Shown: piece after piece, positions 1 through 11,574 of the stretch
Numbering within the stretch: the first letter of the stretch is position 1
How the letters are laid out: each line of letters starts with the position of its first letter
NCBI RefSeq assembly: GCF_037975245.1
Contig: NC_092569.1
Span: forward strand, 16,352,001-16,416,000
Direction: 5' to 3'
DNA length: 64,000 bases
Source of the DNA: Apostichopus japonicus
Lineage: Eukaryota; Echinodermata; Holothuroidea; Aspidochirotida; Stichopodidae
Translations under genes and position numbers: made by a program
The notes under the pieces: model-generated
Seen by the model: the letters and a program-made list of their open reading frames with translations, nothing else
Databases searched by the model: none
Told to the model about the DNA's origin: nothing

Positions 1-2220
1 TTGTAAAAATGTAGGCTTTTGAATGCACTATTGTTGTAGTGTATATATTTATAGATGTAACTGTTTTGTTAGTGTTGTAGGCCACATGTATTCTTAGATA
101 CAGCTGTTATGTTAGTGTTGTTGGCCACAGATATTCATAGATACAGCTGTTATGTTCATGTTGTAGGCCACGGATATTCATAGATACAGCTGTTATGTTA
201 ATGTTGTAGGCCACATATATTCATAGATACAGATGTAACGCTAGTGTTTTAGGCCACAGATATTCATAGATATGTATTATATGTTAGTGTTGTAGGCCAC
301 AAATATTCATAGATACAGCTGTTATGTTAATGTTGTAGGCCACATATATTCATAGATACAGCTGTTACGCTAGTGTTTTAGGCCACTTATATTCATAGAT
401 ATGTATTATGTGTTAGTATTGTAGGCCACATATATTCCCAGATACGGCTGTTATGTTAGTGTTGTAGGCCACATATACATAGATACAGCTGTTATGTTCA
501 TGTTGTAGGCCACGGATATTCATAGATACAGCTGTTATGTTAATGTTGTAGGCCACATATATTCAAAGATACAGCTGTTACGCTAGTGTTGTAGGCCACT
601 TATATTTATAGATATGTATTATATGTTAGTGTTGTAGGCCATAAATATTCAAAGATACAGCTGTTTTGTTGGTGTTGTAGGCCACAGATATTCATATATA
701 CCTCTATTCAATGTTAGTATTGTAGGCCACATATATTCCTAGATACAGCTGTTCTGTTAGTGTTGTAGGCCACCTATATTCATATATGTGTATTATATGT
801 TAGTGTTGTAATCCAAAAATATTCATAGAAACAGCTGTTCTGTTGGTTTTGTAGGCCACATATATTCATAGATACCTCTATTCAATGTAAGTATTGTAGG
901 GCACATATATTCCTTGATACAGTTGTTACGTTAGTGCTGTAGTTTAATCCTATTCCTAAGTATTCTAGCCACAGATATTCAAAGTGTCATACTATTCGTC
1001 ATTATTCTTAGCCACAGATATTCATAGATTTATCCTATTCGTAAGTATTCTAAGCCACAGATATTCATAGTATAATCTAAGTGACATAAATTCATAATTA
1101 AATACTATTCATAAGTATTCTAAGCTACATATATTCATATTTTACTCCTATTCATAAGTATTCATAGCAACAAATATTCATAGATTGATCCTCTTCGTAA
1201 GTATTCTAAGCCACAGAATTTCATAAATTAATCATATTTAAAGTTATTCTAAGCTACAGATATTCATAGATTATTCCTATTCGTAAGTATTCTCAGCCAC
1301 AGATATTCATAGGTGAATCCTATTAGAAGGTATTCTAAGCTACAGATATTCATAGATTAATCCTATTCGTAAGTATGCTAAGCCATAGATGTTCATAGTT
1401 TAATCCTATTCGTAAATATTGTAAGTCATATATATATTTATAGATTAATCCAATTAGTAAGTATTCTATCTCAAAAATATTCATGGTTTAATCCTATTCG
1501 TAAGTATTCTTAGGCACAGGTTACCTAGTTTAATCCTAATCGTAAGTGCTCTAAGCCACAAATATTCATATTGCAATCCTATTCGTAAGTATTCTAAGCC
1601 ACATATATACATAGTTCACTCCTGTTCGTAAGTATTCTAAGAAACGTATATATTTATAGTTTAATCAGATTCGTAAGTATTCTTATCCACAGATATTCAT
1701 AGTTTTACTCTATTTGTAAGTATTCTTAGCTACAGATATTCATAGATTAATCTTATTCGTTAGTATTCTAAGTTACAGATAATCATAGTTAATTCTTAAT
1801 CGTACGTATTCTAAAGCAGAGATATTCATAGTTAAATCTGATTCGTAAGTATTCTAAGCTATAGATATTCATAGACTAATCCCATTCGTTAGTAATCTAA
1901 GCCACTGATAGTCATAGTTTAATCCAAATATTTAGTATTCTATGCCACAGATTTTCATACTTTTTTCCTATTCGTAAATATTCTAGGCTACATATATTAA
2001 TCCTATTTGAAGGTATTCTAAGCTACATATACTCATAGTTAGCCAAAGATATTGATTGTTTAATCCTCTTCGTAAGTATATTAAGCCACATGTAGTCATA
2101 GTTTATTCATACTCGTTATTATTGTAAGCTACAGATAATCATAGTTTAATCCTTTTTGTAAGTTTTCTAAGCCACGGATATTCATGATTTAATCTGGTTC
2201 ATAAGTGTTCTAAGCTAATA
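1..2220. repeat. 43-bp satellite array, two monomer families
   Basis: Tandem repeat with a period of about 43 bp. In roughly 1-930 each unit contains GTTGTAGGCCACA followed by GATATTCATAGATACAG. From about 930 to 2220 a second family contains CCTATTCGTAAGTATTCTAA followed by GCCACAGATATTCATAG. The two share the core GCCACAGATATTCATAG and the same period, so they are probably diverged forms of one monomer. The array runs off the left edge of the window. It has an almost identical twin at 53929-56160. I see no coding capacity. Confidence 0.93.
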
Positions 2221-3530
2221 AAAAATGAACAATTTTGACGCCGAAGGGTTCATTCTGATACACATTTAGACAATAAATACATACAAGTAGTGCTAAATTC
2301 AACTTCTGCTAACAAATATTTTGTGTGATTTTGAAAATAAAGGTGGGTGTCCAGCCGTACAGAAGTAGCTCAATTCTTCTCCAACTGAATGAGGAAAGTA
2401 CCCGAATGATACATTTACCCGACTGACCATCTAAGGTAGAGATGGGAGGGGGGGGGGGCATGGTCTATGTGAGTGAGTATTATGAACTACACTCCTACCT
2501 CAAAAGGAAGAAGTGTGCTATATGTTTCCCATAGCAACATTAAATGCTCACCAAACTTCAATGTAAGTCCAGCATCTTTCATAGGTCGTGACACGAGATA
2601 TATCTGCTCTTCTTGTGACTTGAAACTCCGAAATAGTTGGGTCTGCTTCAAATAATTTCCCTTTTGTCTTACACACATACTAATTGTTAAACTATTGTTT
2701 CAATAGATAACACTATACATTTTTACTGGTAACTAGGACGTTGGCTATACATGGCACGTCATTGTTCTATTTCTCAAATGAAACTGTTTAGCCTCGAAGA
2801 AGCCGTAAGTTTGTTCATTAAATCTATGAATTGACACAATTTACTCAACTATGTTCGATTCGTTAACGTACTCTAAAATGCAATAATCCAGAAACAAGCA
2901 AAGATAAACATGATTTAGTATCTAATATTGAATGATATCTTCATTTTGATGTAGTTTTTGCCAAATGTATTAATGCTCTGGCGTAATGTTATCTATTACT
3001 ATTTTTAGTAACACTTTACATGGTAAAGGGTTTGCTACGACTAACTGTCCTCCTACCTCTCCTCTTCCCCTGTTGATTCCTTTTTTCCTGTGATGTTACA
3101 CATACTTATAGGCAAAATCGTTTTTTTGTTGATAAAGAAATTTATAGACCCGCTGCTTCCAATAAATGTATCACGTTATGAGTTTCGTTTTGTATGTTGA
3201 GTGAGAAATATACCTTAAGTAATGACATTTCCTCAATTATTTTCAAATCGTTAATGTACTCTAAAATGCAATAATCCAGAAACAAGCAAATATGAACATG
3301 ATCATATTGAATGATTTCTTGAATTCGATGTAATTTTTAGCAAATGTATTGATACTTGGGCGGATGGTTAGTTATTACTATTTGCAGTTACACTTTGGTA
3401 AGTTGTATGCGCAATTTAACAGTCACGTTAATGATAACCTTGTTTTTTAAAGTGACTATATATTTCTATAAATATGAGGGGGGGGGGGCAAGCTGCTTTC
3501 AATAAAAGTTAACATTATTATCTTCGTCGT
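2221..3530. repeat. 3'-flank block of the duplicated gene unit (copy A)
   Basis: Non-coding DNA between the satellite and gene A. It is homologous to 56160-57510 (next to gene D) and, in pieces, to 31640-32380 and 33700-34180 (next to gene C). It contains poly(G) tracts near 2447-2458 and 3477-3488 that recur at the matching places in the other copies. Up to about 2680 it is nearly identical to the copy beside gene D; beyond that the two differ at many positions. No gene is visible. Confidence 0.8.
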
Positions 3531-3604
3531 CAGCTTACTGCTGTTTAAACATTAAACACACACACACAGGACAAAGGACTCTCAGGGTGGATCATTACTT
3601 GACA

Positions 3605-3610
3605 TTTATT
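3605..3610 (-). terminator. Candidate poly(A) signal AATAAA of gene A
   Basis: AATAAA on the minus strand, about 275 nt beyond the ancestral stop codon of gene A. Gene C has AATAAA in the same aligned context at 35671-35676. In gene D the same place (about 57570) has a changed sequence without AATAAA. Conservation in two copies supports it, but transcript ends are not known. Confidence 0.45.
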
Positions 3611-3884
3611 CTTCTTCAGTATTCGTCATTCACAAATATTATGAAAAAAAAGCAGTTATCGGTTTTGACAAAGAGTAATATTAAAGTTATTCGTCAAGTA
3701 AAAATTTTCGTTCATTGTGTTTGAAAGATTTAAGTTCATTTCTCCAGAAGCACTCGTTTGCTGGTGCCTTGTTTGAGAACTAATTGTTCAAATTTCGATG
3801 AAAGTTTGAATTTTCACGGGACTCAAGGGACCCTTGAAGAAACTTCATGTTTTGTGATTGATGTTGCTGTCTGCGGCTGATGTA

Positions 3885-4135
3885 TTAAACTGGACGTATC
3901 TTCATTTCTGCGTATTTTATGTGGTATTTACCTCCTGGGAGATTATGCCATTAGATGCTCTTGTAATCAGTAGTTCCGGCTGAGTAAAGTCCGTTGAGAT
4001 TGATATAATAATTGTAAGTTCTGTACCACCACGCTCCATGGTAATACTGGGCCAGGTTTAAAGTACTGTAAGGGTCGTTGTCACTGTCGAATGTCGTAAA
4101 GGACATGTTCCTGCGGTATGCCATGCTATCATATC
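3885..4135 (-). pseudogene. Gene A exon 5 with in-frame stop at 3951-3953
   Basis: Acceptor ...TTTTCACAG at 4136 and phase 1 entry. The exon reads G-Y-D-S-M-A-Y... with DSDND (calcium site), HGAWWY and a nine-residue loop before LNG. Codon 248 is TAA. Downstream codons continue in frame (W-H-N-L-P-G-G ... K-I-R-P-V) to the original TAA at 3885-3887. Exon length with the lost tail is 251 nt, the same as gene D. Both cysteines of the usual C-terminal disulfide are absent. Confidence 0.88.
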
Positions 4136-7100
4136 CTGTGAAAAGAAACACAAGATGGAGATAAAACGCATGATCATATTTACAATAATATTAAGTTGAT
4201 TCCATACGGCATAAATTAAGAGAAGTTTCATAGTGGAATTTGTGTAAGATTAATGAAACACTGTCACATTAAACAAACATTGTCTTTAAATTTGTATTTA
4301 TTTCCAAATAAATGTTGTTTACACCACTTGAAAGAATTATAAGTGCCTATTATTAGATGAAAACTGAATTAAAATGGATTTTCTTTATTATATTTTTGTG
4401 ATTTGTCCAAAAATATTAGTACACCACGATACATGTTATTGCAAACTAACCATCTCTTTACGATAACACCCTTTCCAACGTCAGTTAATACATACCATAA
4501 ATACGGGACAAAATGGCCTAATTTAAACCAGTTTGTTGTCAGTATCCAATTTTCACATCACACGTAATGGATTCATTTTTTTATTTCATGACACACTATA
4601 TCTATGTTAAGAAATATATCGTTGCTACGACAATGGTACCGGTATGTTGGAATCGTAAAAGACAAAAAATCAATAGTTATTATGAAGAATATTATTTTTT
4701 CATCAATGGTTTTATTTACCATTTTTGTTATTATTTTCTTTTCGTGATGTTGCCAGTTGAACGGAGGTGAGGTCTTTTTATTATTAGAGAGGATGGAGAA
4801 AACTTATGGGATTTCGGGCAGATGACAAGGAAGTTGGAATAACTTTGTTGTTTTCAATTACAAAGCATTCTGTCACTGTAGGTATATGTATCAACCTGAG
4901 TTCAATTAAGGAGCCCATTAATCATGGATTCCAAATACAATTTCACCTGACCAGCTTTCTTTCGATTTGATTACAAACAGTGTACTATTTGAATTAAAAT
5001 AGAGTCAGTAATTGACTATGACCGTCGGCTGTCTATGCTTTAGCTCCCAATGTTATCGTTTGTCACACATGAGTATACTTTTCTAAATTTCACATTCGGA
5101 CACAATCAATAAACCAAATATAAAGAAGATTTATGGATATTTTAAAGACAGTATGCTCAGTCTGATAGCGTTGACGTGATGGATTTGTCTGGTGTTTATA
5201 TAACAACAGAAGTGGATTAACAGGCATTGCCCGGGAGGTTTGCAAAGTATCGTTTTATGCAGCTTTATGCAATGTTATTGTAAATTTTTTAATGAGATCA
5301 TTATTATTAATATTATTATATATTATTATTATTAATATATGCTAAATATTTGACGAATGGTTACAATCAGCTAACGAGCTGACAGACTAAATACACGGGT
5401 TAATTTGACGACAAATGTTAGAAAGGGAGGTAATGGATTAAGGAAGTTATGCATAATTTTGTAGAGGCGTTAGTAAACTCCTTACTAATCTTCAGTACTT
5501 TGAAATATATTTGATAAGGTGTCGATAATGACAAGCAAACTCCACGAGTTTATATATGCGTACCTGCAGTGCTTGAGCGATCGTATTCTCCAACGCCAAC
5601 TATACGATACTTGGTCCCTTCATCGCTGATCCTAAACAAGTCGTACTTCGCAAAATAGGGATCTCCATTCACGTTGTTTAAATCAATGCGAAGCATGTAA
5701 TCCTTTTGGTTAGTTAAGAGTGATATTTTATCGTTGCCAAGCCAAAATTCTCTATTCAGGAAACCAAAACCATATCGGTAATCATCCCAATCTCTGTAAA
5801 ACTCTACAGAACCGTCGACCCGGCGTTGGAAGACCTGGTTTAGTTTCAAAACAAAAACATGACACATTTGGTTTCAACATAATGAACCATTTGTTCGATG
5901 TACGTTTGATAGGTATAATGAATCAGTTTGGTTATTGCTTTTAATGTTTCTTCTAACGTTGAACAGATACGTTAGCCTGTGCACCAGTTAGATTCTACAT
6001 ACATTGGTATCATATATCTATGCCCATATTGCAAATATTGTAAAGAAATCGCTTTTAGAAAAACAATAAAATATAAATATCAACATACTTCAGCAAGCAC
6101 GCTAAATTTAAATTATTTAAGTTAATATTATGTTATGTTCTTACCGTCCAACCTCCTCCGTCAATTGAGTTATTACAGTAAACTTCAAAAGGTTCATTGG
6201 CTCCATCTGGCTTAATTAGATAAACTCCAGATTCAGAGGAACTATCTTCACATTGGTCGTAAACTTCTTGACAATCTCGAGGATATTCTGGCTCTTGGTA
6301 GAAAAGGTAGCAGGAGTCTGAAGAAATGAAATTTTTTTTTGTTTTTCCAAAAAATGATACAGATCAATTTTAAAGTGAACTACCGAACTCGATGTCCCAG
6401 TTACCGAATTATCGATAAAGGTGTAAAATTACAATTTGCAAAACAAAAAAGTGTTTGTCAAAATATGAAACATAAATCTTCCATACATTTTCCTGCTTGG
6501 AAAAACACGGAAGTAAACATTGTAAAATCGTAAAAAGTAACAACAAATATACAGAATAATCTTAAAATTAAGTAACAGAATAACAGGATATTCCTGATCA
6601 GTTCTGGTAACTTTGTCTGCTTAATTTTAAACGACAAATGTTGACCTAAACGCCGCGACAAATCTTTAAGGCTTATAATTCATTTTTAACTTCCCAGCCA
6701 GTGATAAAAGCGGGTTGCTTTCCCTGTTTATACATTTGTTTAGTTGTTTTAACCGAATTAAAAATCCACGTATTTTGAGTATGCCTCTCTGTCAAGAAAG
6801 AACTATAACTTAAACAAGAAACGTAAGTATAAATGCATATTAACCAAATATATATGAAGACCACAAAAGCAGAAATCACCATAATTGTCAATCAAGATCA
6901 TTATTATGACTGATTGTTTACGTTTCTGTCATACCGTTTTTAGATGATATTTTTTTATTTGTAAATTGGTTAAGTTAGATGAATCCTATATATGCATTTA
7001 TTCACCGATAGGTAACATGGTTTCCAAAATCAAAATTTAAAATCAAAATGAAATTAAAGTCATACCAAAATTGTAAATGTAGTAAAATAATGAAAAAAGC

Positions 7101-10100
7101 AAATAACCTCGATCAATTCTAGATTCTATGTCTGTATTAGTTTATCGATAAATGTTGGTCTCCTGTAAACCACCGCCTGTAGAAAGCATTTATAACACAG
7201 TAATCCTTCGATGATGATATAAGAAGAAAAAAACTTTCATACGTGTAATAGCCGTTATTGCAACGCGTTATTTCCTATTTCCCCATCAATATAACCATTC
7301 ATGCAGAAAAGTAGGACAAGAAAAAAAGAGGGAATAACGATGATAAGTTTGTGTTACCTCCAGTGGTTCTTTTGTTCCTTCCAGAATTTTCGCGTCCAAC
7401 ATTCTAATATTAAGATATGAAAATTGACATATAAAAAAATAAAAACATTCCGATAGGCGGGATCGTCCCATTTGTGAAGGCTACTCGCGGCCGAAATCAA
7501 TTCACGATGATAAATTCAGTTTCAAATATTGTTAAGTAAGTACTATTTATCTTTGGTTAAAATCCAATGTAATGATATCAGGAATCGTCAACTTTGTCAC
7601 CATTTAAGTCATCTTAATTATTTCACTGATAGAGAATCATTCAATTTGATCCCAATGATGTGACAATGTTTCTGTATTACTCATATTAAGAACTTAATAT
7701 AATTCATTATTAAATGTATTCAAATTTGCATCACTCTGTTTTAAGCAGATATTAGTTCCTTGGTAGGAAACATTACGGGGAAACCAAGAGACACCATTCC
7801 AACACAATGTTCCAACACAGTTGAACTATACAGTCTATAATGTTTGTATAGATCTTTCTTTAAGTCGTGACCTATTTTAATGAAAACAAAATGTGATTCT
7901 ACTCGATACTGTGACCGTTGTGTTTGTATGGCCGTTGTGTTTACTTCTTGGCATGGTTGTATTAAGACAAACTTAAAAAACTAAATTTTGAAACTATTTA
8001 GATGACAGAACGACTTAATAAACTACTTATTTAACGCCATTCTTGCCCTGTTTCCCGCCCTTATACTATATAACTTAAATGGATAAAACAGTATAGTAGA
8101 CGTTTTAATTTTTGCGAAATGAAGTGAGAAAGGAATATGATTCCTTCCTGTAGGAGAACAAATCAACATTGTATTCAATGAGCTTTTTGAAATGAAATGA
8201 ATCTAGAAAATACAAAGAAATTTGATAGCTTGAAACTGAGACAAACACACTGTTTTCTGGACGTTAACAATTTTCACAAATATATCTCATATAAAATAGA
8301 CATGTTTGTGTATGAAAACGGAAATACGACTATCATATTGCTTAGCTGAGGTAATTATCGTTTACTAAGACATTTAGGATTGATGAAAATATTACGAATT
8401 GACTTTCATGTACGTACAAATATAATTTGAATGAGACTAGTAAAATGAGTCGTTTTAGTATCTCTTAGCCATTTCTGCATTTTGTCATGTGATCTTGTTT
8501 ATTTGTATAATTTTTTCTCAAGAAAAGATCAATGAATTGCCCAGCTTCAACTTGAAACATAATTTAAAAAATGTTAGAAAGTTGAGTGATGTATCTAACA
8601 TAGTACTAAGTGTGGTGGGTACTCTCACCGTTTGTTCCTTCAAGGTTCTGTTTGCTTAGTAAGTTCTACCATTCTGACATTATGGCATATGTGATTTATT
8701 TGTTAGTAATAATCTTTAATACTTATTTAAATTCCCTCATAAACTAAGACCACCAATACAATTTATGCATCATAAAAATCAATGTTGTATTTGAGAAATT
8801 GGAAAACTTCAACGAACTGATAACTGATCAAGACAACATTTTATCATCAAGAGTGACATTAGATTTCTTTGTTGTTCAATTGGTATGGGTTCTTTACTGC
8901 CTTTTCCACGTTTTCAAATGTTTCCAAAGATAAAAGCCTATATTTTGACTGTTTTATGCAGACATAATTCCTTAAAATGTACAAGAATGACTCCCTCGGT
9001 AGAATAAATAAATTTCAGTAGTGCGTGTCCCGATTAGATATTTACAATTTTGTTAAATTTTGTTGTTTGGTTTATTTACAGAGTTAAATAAGTCAAAGCA
9101 AATTTATACTCTCCTTGGTATGTTGGTCTGTGTTGATGGTAAGTTTAATTAATGAAATATATGACTAAAGTAATTTAAGTTGTTAATATTAGGTACTGGT
9201 ACTTGGTAGATTAAAATCGAATGGAATCGATTCAATATTTAGATAGTTTTGCATCAAGTGATTTATGAGTATAATTTATGATTTTAAGGCATCATTCCAC
9301 AAGATATAATGTAAATATAAAGACGTTTTAAGTTTGATTGGTTGCTTTGAGTTTCTGTACAGTACCCTACGTCTCACAGTTCACCTACGTTTAGATTAAA
9401 TTTCAAATATGAATGTTTAAACTTTGTTTGTGCTATAATATTGAAAGACTATAGATTCGGCAGCAAAGTGTCAAGAGCGTTAACATTTGTTAAAATTAAT
9501 AATTTATTGCTTTCCTAAGTAATTCACAGTAAGTTGTAGACTGACATTTAAGTATCAGGTTTGATCTACTTTGATTTCTTACATCCATTTCCTAATCAGG
9601 TTACTTGTTACTTTGAAAGGTATGATTGAAAACACATTTGTCAAATGCGTATATTTCTTGGCGCGAAAAAGGAGCATGCCCACCAAAGAATATCAGCAAT
9701 TCAAGTTTAAGAACTGATTACTGGTAAGAGCAACATTTATCATAACATGTACCTAATATTCGATACCAAATTTCGTCTAACAGAATATCTAATAAATAAC
9801 CAATGAATTGGGAAATAAATATTTATTTGAGAGAGATTTTAATAGCCTCCATCTTTAAACATGATACAACGGTGACATGAAACATAGACTGATATATGAT
9901 ATTTTACTCAGTTACCTGAAAATCAAAGTTTGATAGCCATTTGAAGTAATACGGGGGACATTGGCCAGACATATCCGAAGTTCATGTTGTAAACTTGATG
10001 AAATAAAGTCGAGATGTTTTCTTTTCAATTTTTTAAACTGCTATAAAAAGAAATTCTATCACAATTTCCTTGATGAAATGTCAAGGAAAGAACAAGCTCA

Positions 10101-11441
10101 AAACACAGGAAAGAACAAACCACAATGTCAATTGATATAAACAATGACTCTCGCGGTAGAATAAAACATTTCTATAATAGTGGGTATCCTGAGTAGATAT
10201 TCACAATGGCTAAAATCGTTGCTTTGCTTATTTACACAATAAAACAAGTCAAAACAACTTTATTTTTTTAATGACTACTTTAGATCTGCTTTAGTCTTAA
10301 ATGGTAATTAACGGAATATCCATTTGACATTTGAAATTATTGGATCTTATTTTCTTTATAAATGGAAAATAATCGTTTGAATATTTCCAGCAACTTAAGT
10401 TTTGATCAATTATTAGTATTTATTTCTCTACGTAAGACGCCATTTAATCATTTAATCTAACTTAACTGATCCGTTAATAAGAAAATTTTAAGTTTTATCG
10501 ATTGCTTCAAATAGTTCCTATTATTGTTTCAAGGCATTAAGTTATTGGTATTGCACTGTACCATGTATCTAGCAAGTAACCTTCCGTCATGTAGTTTTTT
10601 AAATATATATTTAAATTGCCAAAAATGGTTATTGGAACTATGTTTGTACTAAAGGATTGATGTACTAGATTGGAAGCCAGTTAACGATGGCTCAAGGAAA
10701 AATTTCAATTAATCTTTGTTAAAGAATCAACGGTTATATCCTTACATATGATAAATCATGTTTTATGTTATCGATGGTTGTTATAGTTTATTTGCTATGT
10801 TGGACGATACAATTAAATACCCGTTTGAAACGTGATCATTTCCTCGATATATAGGCAAGTCATTGTCAATTTGAAATTGCTTGTTGTATACGTTAAATAA
10901 AAGAATTTTTATCGTTGTTTTAAGAAAATAACTGATATTTTAACCCTGTTTACCCCAATCTCTATTTATGATATGGTGTAATACAATTTTTTATGTTTTA
11001 TTGCGTACATGAGGTAGATCACAATGAGCAATCTAAGTATTTTTTTTTTAAATAAGTACAAATTATCGATATTTAACAAACAGCAAATACTTCAATAGAA
11101 CCCGACAATAAACTCAAACAGCATGATAAGAGAAGCTGAAAAGTCAAATTTAGTTAAGAAATAGATTAAAGTAGATTCGTTAGATTAGTAGATTAAGTAC
11201 AAACTAGCTAGATTGCAAAGATAGAAAATAAATCATTTGAACACCAAATATGAGCATGGTAACGAAAACTGGCACATTAATATTAAAGTTCGAAATCTAT
11301 CGACATAGAAATCATTTATCACACTTAAAATACAATTCAACTTGAATTTGAGAAAAGATAAAAGACACTTACGGTTTCTGCCTGAAAAGCTGGAAGTTGA
11401 GAGAAGAGTCCCAAAACACAAAATGTTAGGATTAACTGCAT
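3951..11441 (-). CDS. Gene A: secreted fibrinogen-related (FReD) protein, truncated by a premature stop
   Basis: Five-exon gene: exons 11373-11441, 7358-7403, 6145-6317, 5564-5834 and 3951-4135. Every boundary has GT/AG and the reading frame is continuous. The predicted protein has 247 residues: signal peptide 1-21, furin-type site R32-N-K-R35, then the FReD domain from about residue 39. DC (54) and YC (86) are the usual first FReD disulfide pair; GGGWT is at 92-96 and FQRRVDG follows. The calcium-site motif DSDND and GAWWY lie in exon 5. After YKSI a TAA replaces the Tyr codon present in genes B and D, removing the last 22 residues, which include the family's closing KIRP motif. The lost frame is still open to the old stop at 3885-3887, so the mutation looks recent. 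FReD proteins are usually secreted lectins for acetylated sugars; the role here is inferred. It could be a young pseudogene or an expressed short form. Confidence 0.85.
4136..5563 (-). other. Gene A intron 4
   Basis: 1428 nt with GTACGC donor and CACAG acceptor. Alignable to intron 4 of genes C and D. It includes a TTA/ATT-rich stretch near 5302-5342. No exon or RNA recognised inside. Confidence 0.75.
5564..5834 (-). CDS. Gene A exon 4: central FReD segment
   Basis: 271 nt, phase 0 in and phase 1 out, with acceptor AACCAG and donor GTACGC. It encodes V-F-Q-R-R-V-D-G-S-V, then EFYRDWDDYR and WLGNDKISLLTNQ, the typical FReD core. Gene A has private changes here: Y for D in DYRYGFGF, G for E in SDEGTKY, I-V-G-V-G for L-V-G-L-G, and an R in EYDRSST. 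Confidence 0.92.
5835..7357 (-). other. Gene A introns 3 and 2 (flanking exon 3)
   Basis: Intron 3 (5835-6144, 310 nt) is shorter than in B and D (about 535 nt). Intron 2 is 6318-7357 (1040 nt). AT-rich with short homopolymers. I see nothing else in them. Confidence 0.7.
6145..6317 (-). CDS. Gene A exon 3: N-terminal FReD segment
   Basis: 173 nt, phase 1 in and phase 0 out; acceptor TTCTTCAG and donor GTAAGA. It contains the DC...YC cysteine pair, an additional QC cysteine at residue 61, the sequon NNS and GGGWT. Gene A differs from the others by C and L in DSCYLFY (DSSYFFY elsewhere, ESSYFFY in C), Q in DCQEVY, D in CEDSSS and E in PFEVYC. It therefore has one more cysteine than the other copies. 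Confidence 0.92.
7358..7403 (-). CDS. Gene A exon 2: linker with RNKR site
   Basis: 46-nt exon, phase 0 in and phase 1 out, acceptor ATATTAG and donor GTAACA. It encodes NVGRENSGRNKRTTG. R-N-K-R matches the furin-type R-X-K/R-R consensus and lies just before the FReD domain. It is too short to find without comparison to the other copies. Confidence 0.85.
7404..11372 (-). other. Gene A intron 1 (3.97 kb)
   Basis: Long first intron, closely similar to intron 1 of gene B over about 7500-9500 and again near the 5' end. A segment of roughly 500 bp (about 9530-10040) is absent from gene B. Also alignable to introns of C and D. No coding region recognised. Confidence 0.75.
11373..11441 (-). CDS. 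Gene A exon 1: signal peptide
   Basis: 69 nt from ATG to the donor ACC|GTAAGT. It encodes MQLILTFCVLGLFSQLPAFQ then AET: hydrophobic core, a probable signal-peptidase site after FQA, phase 0 exit. The ATG is the first in the conserved block and is preserved in B and C (exon 1 of D is out of view). Confidence 0.88.
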
Positions 11442-11562
11442 CTTGACGATTTTTTCTGGTCTTAACGATCACAAATCTCAAGAAGGAATGAAGTAAACTT
11501 TCTGGCAGTGAACCAGTTCAACCACTTTCTGAGCATACCCTGCGTACTATGACGTTGTTGTT

Positions 11563-11574
11563 GACACGTGTCAC
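11563..11574. promoter_or_regulatory. Palindromic E-box upstream of gene A
   Basis: TGACACGTGTCA is a perfect 12-bp palindrome with a CACGTG E-box core, 122 nt upstream of the ATG of gene A. The same palindrome is at a matching place in B (27363-27374) and C (44075-44086), inside a conserved stretch. No TATA box is obvious in this promoter. CACGTG is bound by bHLH-type factors in general; which factor acts here is unknown. Confidence 0.5.

Noticed and set aside
1-930. CRISPR-like regular repeat
   Set aside because: Units are contiguous imperfect 43-bp monomers without unique spacers, in a clearly eukaryotic context; this is a satellite.
2473-2655. 60-codon frame identical at 56421-56603
   Set aside because: Identity comes from the recent duplication. 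The third copy near 31850 lacks the ATG and differs, so there is no sign of coding constraint.
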